Shown here: positions 11,493-19,386 of the stretch, piece by piece
Numbering within the stretch: the stretch's first letter is position 1
How the letters are laid out: every line of letters starts with the position of its first letter
From: a virus
IMG/VR virus record: IMGVR_UViG_3300009156_000344
Location: 1 to 20,397 of that record
DNA length: 20,397 bases
Strand: one strand, 5' to 3'
Made by a program: the position numbers and the translations under genes
The notes under the pieces: generated by a model
Database searches by the model: none
Told to the model about the DNA's origin: nothing
What the model saw: the letters and a program-made list of their open reading frames with translations, nothing else

Positions 11493-13806
11493 CGACACCG
11501 ACACGATTGACGCGCCGGTCGACGATGACATTCGGCACGACGATCTTGAGTTCAATCCGCAGCTTGAGCCGAAGAAGGCGCAGGCTTGGCTGAATTTGCT
11601 GGAGGAGAGTGAGCGGGCATTTGAACCGTGGAACGCGCATTGTGATCGGCTGGAGAAGCAGTTTGCCAATCTTGAGCGGCTGGCGGACATGCAGCGGGAC
11701 AAGGAATTTCAGATGTTCTGGGCGAATTGCGAGGTGATCCGCCCCTCTATTTACGCCAAAGCCCCTATTCCGGTTGTGGTGGCGAAGTTCAAGGACCGGA
11801 GGCCGGTATATCAGGCCGCGGCGGAGTTTCTCGAGCGGTGTGCCACCGTCGCGTTCGACTTGGCCTATATCAACGACGTGATGATGGCATTGCGAGACGA
11901 TGTTGCGCTGACTGGGCGGGGCGTGCCGTGGTGTCGTTACGAGGGCAAGGGCGACGGGTATTACGATTATGAGCGAGTGTGCATTGACTACAAGCACCGG
12001 CGGGATTTTCTGCATTCGATCAGCCGGAGCTGGTGCGAGGTGACGTGGGTTGCGGCGGCCTCGTATCTGACGCGGGCGGAGGCGCGCGCTCGTTTCAAGG
12101 AGCACAGTGGCGACGAATACCAGACTGCGGACTATCGGGTTGATCGTGACGCCAGGGAAGTCGGTGGTGCGGATAACAGGGAGCGGGCGAAGTTCTGGGA
12201 GATATGGGACCGCAAATCCCGCCGCGTCGTGTGGGTTGCGGACGGCTGCGAGAACATCCTGGACGAGGACGATCCGCATCTGGACCTGTCGTCGTATTGG
12301 CCGTGTCCGCAGCCGGTGTACGGGACGCTGCAGCGTGGCAGTCTGGTTCCGGTTCCTGACGTGATGCAATACAAGGATCAGTTGGAGGAATTGAACCTTC
12401 TTACATCCAAGATACACGCCCTTTCCGACGCGCTCGAAGCCAAGGGCTTTTATCCGAGCGGCAACAGCGAAATCAGCGATGCCATTCAGATGGCGAAGGC
12501 GCTCAAGACGCCGGGTCAGGTGCTGGTGCCGATTTCCAACTGGGCGGCATTCGGGAATACCAAGGACGTGATCATCTGGATGCCGATGGCGGAGGTTGTG
12601 GGCACGATACAGACGTGTATCGCCATACGGAAAGAGGTGATCCAGGACATTTACCAGATCATGGGGCTGTCGGACATCATGCGCGGAGCGAGCGATGCGC
12701 GCGAGACATTGGGCGCGCAGCAGCTCAAGACGCAGTATGGCAGCTCGCGCATTCGCGACAAGCAATACGGCATGGTGCGGATTGCGCGGGATCTGGTGTG
12801 CATCGTTTGCGAGATCATGACGGAGAAGTTCGATCCGGTGACGCTGATTGAGATGAGCCAGACGCAATTGCCGACGCAGGAGATGCAGCAGCGGCAGGTA
12901 TCGCAACTGCAGGAGCAGCTTGGCAATCAGCAGCTTGCGATCCAGAAGATGCAGCAGCTTCCGCAGTTTAGAGAGATGCAGCAGAGCAATCCGGATCAGG
13001 TTCAGACGATGATGACGCAGGCGCAGGGCCTGCTGAAGTCCGGGCAGGATGCCATTGCGAAGATCATGGGCAAGCCGACGATCGAGCAGGTGCTGCATTT
13101 TCTCGATGACAATCGTGCGCGGAATTTCGTTCTCGACATCGAGACGGACTCGACGATCATGATTGACGAGAACGCCGAGAAGCAGCGGCGTGCGGAGTTC
13201 ACCGGGGTGCTGGCGCAGCTGCTGCCGCAACTGGCGCAGATGATCATGCAGGAGCCGCAGACGGCGGAGTTCTGCGGGGAAATCCTCAAGTTTGCCACGG
13301 CTCCGTTCCGCGCGGGCAGGAGCCTGGAGGGCGCGATTGACGAGCTGGTCGAGCTGATGAAGTCGAAGGGCGATCAGCCGAAGGGCGACGATCCGATGAC
13401 GCTGCAGGCGAAGACCGCCAAGGACATCGAGGCGATGAAGATCGCGTACCAGAAGGAGAAGGACAAGGCGGAGATTGCGCTGAAGGGGTCCGAGCTGCAG
13501 CTCAAGGACAAGCATGCGCAGATGAAGCTGCAGAGCGATCAGGCGATCGAGCTGGCGAAGCTGCAGGCGGACCGCCAGCAGGACGCGGCGCAGGCACAGA
13601 ACACCAATCTCAAGATGATGGCGGATCGCGAGAAGCATCAGGCCTCGATGATCAAGTCAGACATCGACATGCAGTCGGCGCGGCAGAAGGCGGAGATTGC
13701 CGCGCAGCAATCGCAACTGAAGCAGAACGACATGCTGGCGCGGCAGTCGGAGCGGCGCGCGATGCAGCAGTTCAAGCTGACGCAACCGCAATCGCGGGGG
13801 TTCTAG
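11485..13806 (+). CDS. Portal protein (773 aa)
   Basis: This is the dodecameric ring at the capsid vertex through which TerL pumps DNA. The size (773 aa), the position after TerL and the N-terminal pattern fit large podovirus/P22-like portals: EPKKAQAWLNLLEESERAFE, then FWANCEVIRPSIYAKAPIPV and KFKDRRPVYQAAAEFLER, a helical core and the TGRGVPWCRYEG segment. Residues about 290-420 have the typical YKDQLEELNLLTSKIHALSD helix pair. The C-terminal 300 residues are Gln/Lys/Glu-rich coiled coil (barrel-like), ending MQQFKLTQPQSRGF. Start: ATG 11485 with GAGG nine bases upstream. Codon use is G-rich. An opposite-strand open frame inside it is a shadow. The assignment as portal rests on these features together rather than on a single motif. 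Confidence 0.85.
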   Translation: MADDTDTIDAPVDDDIRHDDLEFNPQLEPKKAQAWLNLLEESERAFEPWNAHCDRLEKQFANLERLADMQRDKEFQMFWANCEVIRPSIYAKAPIPVVVAKFKDRRPVYQAAAEFLERCATVAFDLAYINDVMMALRDDVALTGRGVPWCRYEGKGDGYYDYERVCIDYKHRRDFLHSISRSWCEVTWVAAASYLTRAEARARFKEHSGDEYQTADYRVDRDAREVGGADNRERAKFWEIWDRKSRRVVWVADGCENILDEDDPHLDLSSYWPCPQPVYGTLQRGSLVPVPDVMQYKDQLEELNLLTSKIHALSDALEAKGFYPSGNSEISDAIQMAKALKTPGQVLVPISNWAAFGNTKDVIIWMPMAEVVGTIQTCIAIRKEVIQDIYQIMGLSDIMRGASDARETLGAQQLKTQYGSSRIRDKQYGMVRIARDLVCIVCEIMTEKFDPVTLIEMSQTQLPTQEMQQRQVSQLQEQLGNQQLAIQKMQQLPQFREMQQSNPDQVQTMMTQAQGLLKSGQDAIAKIMGKPTIEQVLHFLDDNRARNFVLDIETDSTIMIDENAEKQRRAEFTGVLAQLLPQLAQMIMQEPQTAEFCGEILKFATAPFRAGRSLEGAIDELVELMKSKGDQPKGDDPMTLQAKTAKDIEAMKIAYQKEKDKAEIALKGSELQLKDKHAQMKLQSDQAIELAKLQADRQQDAAQAQNTNLKMMADREKHQASMIKSDIDMQSARQKAEIAAQQSQLKQNDMLARQSERRAMQQFKLTQPQSRGF

Positions 13807-13887
13807 ATGGCCTACCGCATTGACCACACCATCGTGTACGCGCTGATCGCACTCTTGATCGGCTGGCATCGGCGACGACATGGCTAG
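13807..13887 (+). CDS. 26-residue membrane microprotein
   Basis: An ATG immediately after the portal stop opens a 26-codon frame, MAYRIDHTIVYALIALLIGW followed by HRRRHG. It has GGGGG seven bases upstream and overlaps the tailspike start by 8 bases. A central hydrophobic run (residues 9-20) between a short N-terminus and a basic C-terminal end fits a single-pass inner-membrane peptide with the basic end in the cytoplasm. Length alone gives little statistical support, but the perfect gene packing and the membrane-like composition argue for translation. Possible roles (membrane effector, lysis-related or superinfection peptide) are speculative. Confidence 0.45.
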   Translation: MAYRIDHTIVYALIALLIGWHRRRHG

Positions 13888-15478
13888 CCTGCTGAACATC
13901 AAGGATTTCGGCGCGGTCGGCGATGGCAGCACCGACGATACTGCCGCGATCAACCGCTGTTTCAGGCATGCATTCGGCAACTACTACGGCCCGCATGGCG
14001 GCTACGGCGACACGCCGGGGCCATATGCCAACCGGGAGGTTTACTTCCCCGCTGGCGACTACCGGGTGTCTTCCGACTACAGCGCGGATATCCTTGGTGT
14101 GACCAAGAGCGCCTGCTCCTCGCACGGCTACTACTATCCGCTGATCGAGGTTGCCAGCACGGACGGCCTGCGCTCCACCGACATGATCTACGTGCGCGGC
14201 TCGCATCCGAGCGTCAACGGCAGCTACGGCATCGAGGTCGTTGACGACACGCACTTTGTGCTCTGGATGGCGCAATACGTCGAGGACGTTGGCGCGGGCG
14301 GGACGGCGACCAAGCCGTGCTTGCAACTGCACATGGTGCAGGGCGGGCATATCTTCGGCGCAGGTCGGATCGCCACGCAAATTACCGCAACCTCTCCGAA
14401 TTGCGCGGCGCTCAGCCTCAACGGCTGGGGCTATGCGCGCATGGAAGCTCTCGGCATCAGCTCTGCCGCGGGCGGCATTGGTCTGGACTACAACTGGGCA
14501 CAGCGCGACGGCGACACGGTCAGCAGCCAATCGAACACGTTCCGCGACCTCTCGATTGCAGGCGACGACTATGGCCTGACCATCGGCTGGGGTCAGGCGA
14601 TGTGCAGCGAAACGCTGTGGCAGAACTGCTACCTCAGCGCACCCGGCGGCACCGGCGTTCTGGTCAAGAACTACAACGCGCTGCAGCAAACGTTCATCGG
14701 CGGCAACATTGCGCAATGCCGCGACTACGGCATTCACGTCGCAAGCGGCGCCGCACCCGTCATCATCGGCGTGGGATTTCAAAACTACCAACACCCTGGC
14801 AAGGCCGACATTTACATTGAGAACGGCGTGCTCGACGCCTACGCGATCATCGGCTGCCGATCCGAAAGCCCCAACTTTTTCAAGAGCGGGCCGTCGATGC
14901 CCTACAACTTGATCGCGTGCGCTCAGTTGGGAGCCACGCCGGGGTTTTTCTACAGCGGCGTCGGACCTGCCAATCTGATCGGCTGCGCCAGCGAGGCTGG
15001 TTGGGTCGAGGGCGGCGGTGGCACGCCGCTCAATCCGCAGGGTTGCAAATTCCAACTGCCGGATTGGAACAGGTGGTACGGGCCGCCCATCGGCACGCCA
15101 CGCTATGTCAGCCTGACCGCGAACGAACAGGGCATGATCGTTGATGGTGGCGTCACGTTCGACAATGCTGGCGCGACGGGCGAGGTGCAGTACGTCCTGC
15201 CGGTGGATCAGACGGAGCTGACGCCGGGGGTGAATGCAGGACGATTGCCCGCAGGGGCGCGGATTAGATTTCTGGTGCTCGCGCCGCACGACCTCAAGAT
15301 CAAGGCGAGCACTGACAGCACGATCCGGTTGCTCACCGCGTCGCCCACCGCAAAGGGCGGGCACATCCAATCGAGCACGGTCGGCAGCTACATCGAACTG
15401 ATGGCAACCGACGATGGCGGATACCACTGGGTCACCACGGCATCGACCGGCGACTGGAAATCCGGGGAGGCGCAGTGA
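13880..15478 (+). CDS. Tailspike with pectate-lyase-like beta-helix (532 aa)
   Basis: The N-terminus has LLNIKDFGAVGDGSTDDTAA (residues 4-23), the signature opening of the pectate-lyase-superfamily right-handed beta-helix found in phage tailspikes. It is followed by repeated Gly/Asn/Ile-rich strand turns through about residue 390 (for example GGHIFGAGRIATQITATS and QQTFIGGNIAQCRDYGIHVA). The C-terminal 130 residues (about 400-532) are beta-rich and end TTASTGDWKSGEAQ. Such proteins trimerise on the tail and bind or cleave host surface polysaccharide. The catalytic residues and substrate cannot be read from the sequence. There is no long particle-binding head domain before the beta-helix, so attachment may depend on another protein. 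Its 3' junction carries a 16-base repeat shared with the next gene's end. A long opposite-strand open frame is a composition shadow. Confidence 0.85.
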   Translation: MASLLNIKDFGAVGDGSTDDTAAINRCFRHAFGNYYGPHGGYGDTPGPYANREVYFPAGDYRVSSDYSADILGVTKSACSSHGYYYPLIEVASTDGLRSTDMIYVRGSHPSVNGSYGIEVVDDTHFVLWMAQYVEDVGAGGTATKPCLQLHMVQGGHIFGAGRIATQITATSPNCAALSLNGWGYARMEALGISSAAGGIGLDYNWAQRDGDTVSSQSNTFRDLSIAGDDYGLTIGWGQAMCSETLWQNCYLSAPGGTGVLVKNYNALQQTFIGGNIAQCRDYGIHVASGAAPVIIGVGFQNYQHPGKADIYIENGVLDAYAIIGCRSESPNFFKSGPSMPYNLIACAQLGATPGFFYSGVGPANLIGCASEAGWVEGGGGTPLNPQGCKFQLPDWNRWYGPPIGTPRYVSLTANEQGMIVDGGVTFDNAGATGEVQYVLPVDQTELTPGVNAGRLPAGARIRFLVLAPHDLKIKASTDSTIRLLTASPTAKGGHIQSSTVGSYIELMATDDGGYHWVTTASTGDWKSGEAQ

Positions 15479-15481
15479 TGG
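15466..15481 (+). repeat. 16-base direct repeat bounding the ART gene, copy 1
   Basis: GGAGGCGCAGTGATGG occurs here and again at 16449-16464. Both copies contain the ribosome binding site, the last codons of the upstream gene (both proteins end Glu-Ala-Gln), the stop and the start codon of the next gene. Recombination between them would remove exactly the ADP-ribosyltransferase gene and leave the tailspike joined cleanly to the polyvalent protein gene. Confidence 0.75.
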
Positions 15482-16461
15482 GTGCGCGCGAGGCGATCGT
15501 GCGAGCACTGCTCAAGGGTGCCCCCGGTGGCCCGCATCCGAGCGGCATCCATGTGTATCATCAATCGCCGCACGACATCGATCGGTTCGATTGGTCGAAG
15601 ATCGGCACTGGCGAAGGCGGCGCGGCATTCACCAAGGGCTTCTATTTTGCCGAGAACCCGGCAGTGAGCGGCCAGGGCGGGCAGTATTGGCAGCAGTTCA
15701 AGGGGCGGTTCAGCGAGCCTGAAATAGCCGCTGCCGAGAAATTGCAGAGCACTGGCTTTGATCGTGAGGCTGCGATTGCGGCGTACCAAAAGCGCATTGA
15801 CGAGATGGAGGCGCTACGCAAGAGCGGCGTGCTGCATCCTAGCGTGAAGGGCAACTACTCCGACCCGGTGATCATCGACAGCATCAACAAATCTTTGCTC
15901 CGCAATCTTCAGGAGGAGCGCGATCTACTGACACGCGGCGCTCCGGTCGGCCCGCGCACCTACGAGGTGAACATCAACGCGCGGCCCGATTTGATGTTGG
16001 ACTGGGATGAGCGATTGGTCGCGCAGCCGCAGGTCATGGAGCAGCTCAAGACGGTGCAGGGACTGCCGCGCAGTGTGCAGAACTTCCTGGCTGACCCGCG
16101 CCCGCGCGCCACCGGCAAAGACCTCGCCAGCGAGCTGGAGTGGGACATTGGCCGCGAAGGACCGCCGCAGGTTCTGCGCGAGGCTGGTATTCCCGGTATT
16201 CGCTATCTCGACCAGGGTTCAAGGTCCGGTCAGGCGCTGCAGAACCAGATCAGGCAATACGAAGCATTGCCGGAAACACAGTTCAGCAAGACAAGACTGG
16301 AAGAGCTGCGCGGGCGATTGGCGGCATCGCCCCCGACCTACAACTACGTGATCAACGATCCCTCCAAGCTCGACATTCTCGGCAAATACGGTGTGGTCGG
16401 CACGGCAGGCGGCGGCCTGGGCGTGCTCGCTGCGCAGGATCAGTATCCGGAGGCGCAGTGA
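15478..16461 (+). CDS. Putative ADP-ribosyltransferase (ART-PolyVal-like, 327 aa)
   Basis: The N-terminus carries the ART-PolyVal pattern: HVYHQSPHDIDRFDWSKIGT (residues 25-44) then GFYFAENPAVSG (54-65). It gives the conserved His28, Tyr56 and Glu59 expected near the NAD-binding pocket; the usual HGS is HQS here. The C-terminal part has GIPGIRYLDQGSR (about 236-248) and YNYVINDPSKLDILGKYG, segments that recur with this domain. ART-PolyVal is known as a domain of phage and conjugative polyvalent proteins thought to be delivered into the host to modify targets. A central region (80-210) is helical. The ATG at 15478 (TGATG with the tailspike stop, GGGGAGG upstream) is preferred over an adjacent GTG. 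Activity is predicted, not shown. The gene is bounded by exact 16-base repeats. Confidence 0.75.
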   Translation: MGAREAIVRALLKGAPGGPHPSGIHVYHQSPHDIDRFDWSKIGTGEGGAAFTKGFYFAENPAVSGQGGQYWQQFKGRFSEPEIAAAEKLQSTGFDREAAIAAYQKRIDEMEALRKSGVLHPSVKGNYSDPVIIDSINKSLLRNLQEERDLLTRGAPVGPRTYEVNINARPDLMLDWDERLVAQPQVMEQLKTVQGLPRSVQNFLADPRPRATGKDLASELEWDIGREGPPQVLREAGIPGIRYLDQGSRSGQALQNQIRQYEALPETQFSKTRLEELRGRLAASPPTYNYVINDPSKLDILGKYGVVGTAGGGLGVLAAQDQYPEAQ

Positions 16462-16464
16462 TGG
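16449..16464 (+). repeat. 16-base direct repeat bounding the ART gene, copy 2
   Basis: This is the second copy of GGAGGCGCAGTGATGG, spanning the stop of the ART gene and the start of the 923-residue protein. The similarity extends slightly upstream (ATCCGG precedes both, with a 2-base length difference). Confidence 0.75.
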
Positions 16465-19232
16465 CGAGCTGGCGTTGGCCGCTGATCAAGGGCGTGGGCA
16501 TGACCGGCGCAGGCATTGCCGGGGGCACTGCGGCGACGCTCGATGCGTACCGCGATGAGCCGTGGGTCGGTGATCTGCGCGAGCTGCTGCATCCCGATCC
16601 GCGCAACCGCATGGGCAGCACGGTCGAGCCGAGCGCATATGACGAGGGACCGGCAGCCGCGCAGTCCGCGCGCGAGATGGCGGCGCGGCGTGTGCGTGGC
16701 GAGCTTGCGCCATCCGTAGCCGTCGAGCGTCGCTTTGGTGAGTTCGCGCCACTGTCGCCGCCCGCGCCGCCAACACGCGCCGACGCCTATCGCATGGGCG
16801 GCATCGCCGACATGAGCGAATACCAGGAGGCGCCGCGGGACTTCTACAAGAAGCTCGATGTTGCGGGGGCCGAGCGCGATGTCGCGCCCGATCCGCAGAT
16901 GAACCTGTTCGCCGCATCACCGCAGCAGACGCGCGTCGGCAAGGCGGCGGCAACTGTCCCGGATGCGCTGCTGATCCCGACCAGCCCGGTGGATCTCGCG
17001 CTGATGTCGCTGGGGCCTGCGGGCAAGATCGCTGGTGTTCCCGGCAAGGTCGCCGCCATGACGGCGGGCTTGATGGCGAGCGGCATTGATCCGGCCGAGG
17101 CAGGCATATCGGCCCAGGCGGCGAAGGCGATGCGCCGGGCGCGCCGCGAGCGCCTGATGGGTGGCGCGTTCGAGGGCGTCGAGCAGGAGCTGTACAACCC
17201 GCGTGCCGTCATCGGTGGCAACATGCCGCCCGAGGGCATGCGGATCTCGCCCGAGCTGCCGCCCGCGATCGCGGAGGCCTCGCCCGCCGCCCAGGCGGCG
17301 GCCATCCCGCTCGACATCGCAGCCGCACCGCCAAAGAGTTGGAACGCCAGCCTGCCGCGGCCGCGACCGGCCGCGACCTCGACGGCTATTCCGGATATCC
17401 GCAACATGCCGGTCGCCGACGCGATCGCGATCGCACGCACGCAGCCGCACCTGATCGAGGCAGGCGAGGGTAGCGCAGGCAAGTATGTCGGTGGCCCGCA
17501 CGATATTCAGTCAAAGCAGGCACTCAACGCACAGCGTCGCCGCTTCGATGAAATGGTCGCATCCGATCCGCGCGGTGGCGATTGGTACGACCGCTATCGT
17601 GCCGGTCAGAACGTCACCACGGGCGGCGATCCGGTGCAGAACCTCTGGCAGTCGGCACAGCATGGACAATTCTCTGCAGGCGTCAGTCCCGAGCACGAGC
17701 TGAACCTTGCACTGAAGGAGAACAACGCATCGATCGCGGGCATGCCGTACAAGGCCGGAACGCCCGCGCAGCATGAGGCGCATCTGCGTGCGCTCGCCGC
17801 CAAGGACCCGATGCTCTACCAGCTTGGCGAGAAGACCGGCGAATATCAGGTCAAGGTCGATCCCACGCAGCCGGGTGTGCCTGCGGGCGGCACCGCGACC
17901 GGCGTGAATGATTTTCGCCAGGGTAACGTGCATGGATACCCGGAGGGGTGGGACAAGGCATTCACCTCCGCGCAGCACAAGTATCTCGACTACGAGACGG
18001 CGCTTGCGGTCGATCGTGCCAATCAGGCGCAACTGGGCGGGCGCAGCGACTGGACCGGCGAGAAGCTCCAGGCGATCCCGTGGGTGATCGACAAGGCACG
18101 CGCCCTGATGTCGCGTAATGCCGAGCTGACCTACGAGCAGGCGATGCAGCTCGCGCTCAAGACCGTCGTGGACTTCTATCCGAAGCACACCTACTTCGCG
18201 ACGCATGAGGCGCAGCCGGGAGCCAATGTGGTCGGGCACATGGCGCAATCGGTGAACGCACCGCAGAGCGTGCGTGATCAATTCGCGCTCGATCCGCAAA
18301 GCTCGTGGGCCAATGCGCCGATGGGACGCGATGCGATCTACGCGGGCCTGGGCGTCGAGGGCACCGGCAATTACATGCGCGTGTTGCCATCGATCCCGAT
18401 GCAGGGCGTCTACGATACGCCCGCGGGCAACACTGAGTTCAATCTCGGACAGGTGGCGCGACCGCTGGGCGCGTTCCAGGCGCCTGCGCGCGATCCTGAG
18501 ACAAAGAAGGTCATCGACAAGACTGCGCCGTTCAAGCGGGTGGCTGATGCCGAGGAGACGATCCTCAATGCAGGCGAGGCGCTGCGCGGCTACATCGATG
18601 CGCAGAACGTCTCGACGTGGCACAAGCACTGGGCGGGCGGGCCGAACAAGGAAAGCGGATCGCTGTTCATCCCGCGCGACGGCCCTGCATCGCAGGCTGA
18701 TGTTCTCGCGCTGCGCAACATCGCGTCGCAGTATGGCCTGGGTGACGTTGTCGACACCGGGCGCGGCCTGACGGTCACCTCGTTTGGCAACATGCCTGCG
18801 GACAACAAGGCACTCGATAAGGCGCTGAAGGCGGGCGTGTTTGATCAGTTTGGGCCGCAGATGCGGACGCGCCTGGACACCGGCTACATCGACTACGTCG
18901 GCAAGTTCGATCAGGCCGGATCGGGCGAAGCCACCCGGCACATGCTCGAATACGTCAACAAGACGCCCGAGCTGCGTGATGCGTTCAATCGCAATCAGTA
19001 TGTCGGACAGAACGCGCTCGCACGCATGGAGCGCGACGAAAAATGGGCGGCCCGCTGGGGATCTCCACGCGAGGACATCCAGAAGGCGCGCGAGATTATC
19101 TCTCAGGGACCGGGTTGGGTCGATCGCCTGGAGGAGGCGCTGCGGGCTGGCGTTCTGCTGCCTGCGACGGTTGCGGCGATTTTTGCGGGGGCGACTGCGG
19201 TCCCGCGCGGGGGGTCGAATGATGGATCGTGA
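16461..19232 (+). CDS. Large polyvalent-type / internal virion protein (923 aa)
   Basis: The ATG at 16461 is coupled to the previous stop (TGATG) with GGAGG seven bases upstream; the frame is open further upstream only as a shadow of the ART gene. The N-terminus (LIKGVGMTGAGIAGGTAATL) and the end (AGVLLPATVAAIFAGATAV, about 894-912) are hydrophobic and membrane-like. Residues about 165-205 are an Ala/Gly-rich segment. The middle (about 360-430) has WYDRYRAGQNVTTGGDP and QFSAGVSPEHELNLALKENN, a pattern I associate with large polyvalent or ejected phage proteins. The rest is a long helical, charged protein with no clear enzyme motif. Likely an internal virion protein that enters the cell with DNA, alongside the ART protein (inference). 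The 3' end is overlapped by an antisense gene. Confidence 0.7.
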   Translation: MASWRWPLIKGVGMTGAGIAGGTAATLDAYRDEPWVGDLRELLHPDPRNRMGSTVEPSAYDEGPAAAQSAREMAARRVRGELAPSVAVERRFGEFAPLSPPAPPTRADAYRMGGIADMSEYQEAPRDFYKKLDVAGAERDVAPDPQMNLFAASPQQTRVGKAAATVPDALLIPTSPVDLALMSLGPAGKIAGVPGKVAAMTAGLMASGIDPAEAGISAQAAKAMRRARRERLMGGAFEGVEQELYNPRAVIGGNMPPEGMRISPELPPAIAEASPAAQAAAIPLDIAAAPPKSWNASLPRPRPAATSTAIPDIRNMPVADAIAIARTQPHLIEAGEGSAGKYVGGPHDIQSKQALNAQRRRFDEMVASDPRGGDWYDRYRAGQNVTTGGDPVQNLWQSAQHGQFSAGVSPEHELNLALKENNASIAGMPYKAGTPAQHEAHLRALAAKDPMLYQLGEKTGEYQVKVDPTQPGVPAGGTATGVNDFRQGNVHGYPEGWDKAFTSAQHKYLDYETALAVDRANQAQLGGRSDWTGEKLQAIPWVIDKARALMSRNAELTYEQAMQLALKTVVDFYPKHTYFATHEAQPGANVVGHMAQSVNAPQSVRDQFALDPQSSWANAPMGRDAIYAGLGVEGTGNYMRVLPSIPMQGVYDTPAGNTEFNLGQVARPLGAFQAPARDPETKKVIDKTAPFKRVADAEETILNAGEALRGYIDAQNVSTWHKHWAGGPNKESGSLFIPRDGPASQADVLALRNIASQYGLGDVVDTGRGLTVTSFGNMPADNKALDKALKAGVFDQFGPQMRTRLDTGYIDYVGKFDQAGSGEATRHMLEYVNKTPELRDAFNRNQYVGQNALARMERDEKWAARWGSPREDIQKAREIISQGPGWVDRLEEALRAGVLLPATVAAIFAGATAVPRGGSNDGS

Positions 19233-19335
19233 GCGAGGTCGCCCCGCCGACACGCTGGTAGAAGTCCATCTCTTCTTCGGGGGTGAGTGGCGCTTCGATC
19301 CAATACCCACCGCGGTCGTTCATACGCTTAACCAT
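19096..19335 (-). CDS. Small minus-strand hypothetical protein, antisense to the polyvalent gene end (79 aa)
   Basis: An ATG at 19335 has a strong ribosome binding site (AAAGGAAG, eight bases upstream) and opens MVKRMNDRGGYWIEAPLTPE followed by EEMDFYQRVGG. This N-terminal half is compact and reads like a genuine conserved small protein; I recall similar EAPLTPEEEMxFY proteins from rhizobial phages. The C-terminal 40 residues are Pro/Gln/Ser-rich and overlap the 3' end of the 923-residue gene for 137 bases on the opposite strand. The conserved-looking half falls in the 154-base gap that otherwise has no gene (19233-19386), which supports it. Function is unknown. It runs against all other late genes, so it needs its own promoter. 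Confidence 0.6.
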   Translation of the reverse strand: MVKRMNDRGGYWIEAPLTPEEEMDFYQRVGGATSLTIHHSTPRAGPQSPPQKSPQPSQAAERQPAAPPPGDRPNPVPER

Positions 19336-19386
19336 GTTTGGCTTCCTTTGAACGATGGAACTTAAGGCAACGGAGAGGAGACTGCA

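Noticed and set aside
11380-13638. 752-codon open frame on the minus strand opposite the portal
   Set aside because: Leu/Arg/His-rich composition without motifs mirrors the portal's G-rich codons; it is treated as a shadow.
13772-15508. 578-codon open frame on the minus strand opposite the tailspike
   Set aside because: The plus-strand tailspike has a clear beta-helix signature and proper gene packing. The minus frame is Arg/Val/Ala-rich, has no ribosome binding site and no domain, and is a GC-rich codon shadow.
17511-19310. 599-codon open frame on the minus strand opposite the 923-residue gene
   Set aside because: Arg/Leu/His-rich, no motifs, and no start context comparable to the small real minus-strand gene at 19096-19335.
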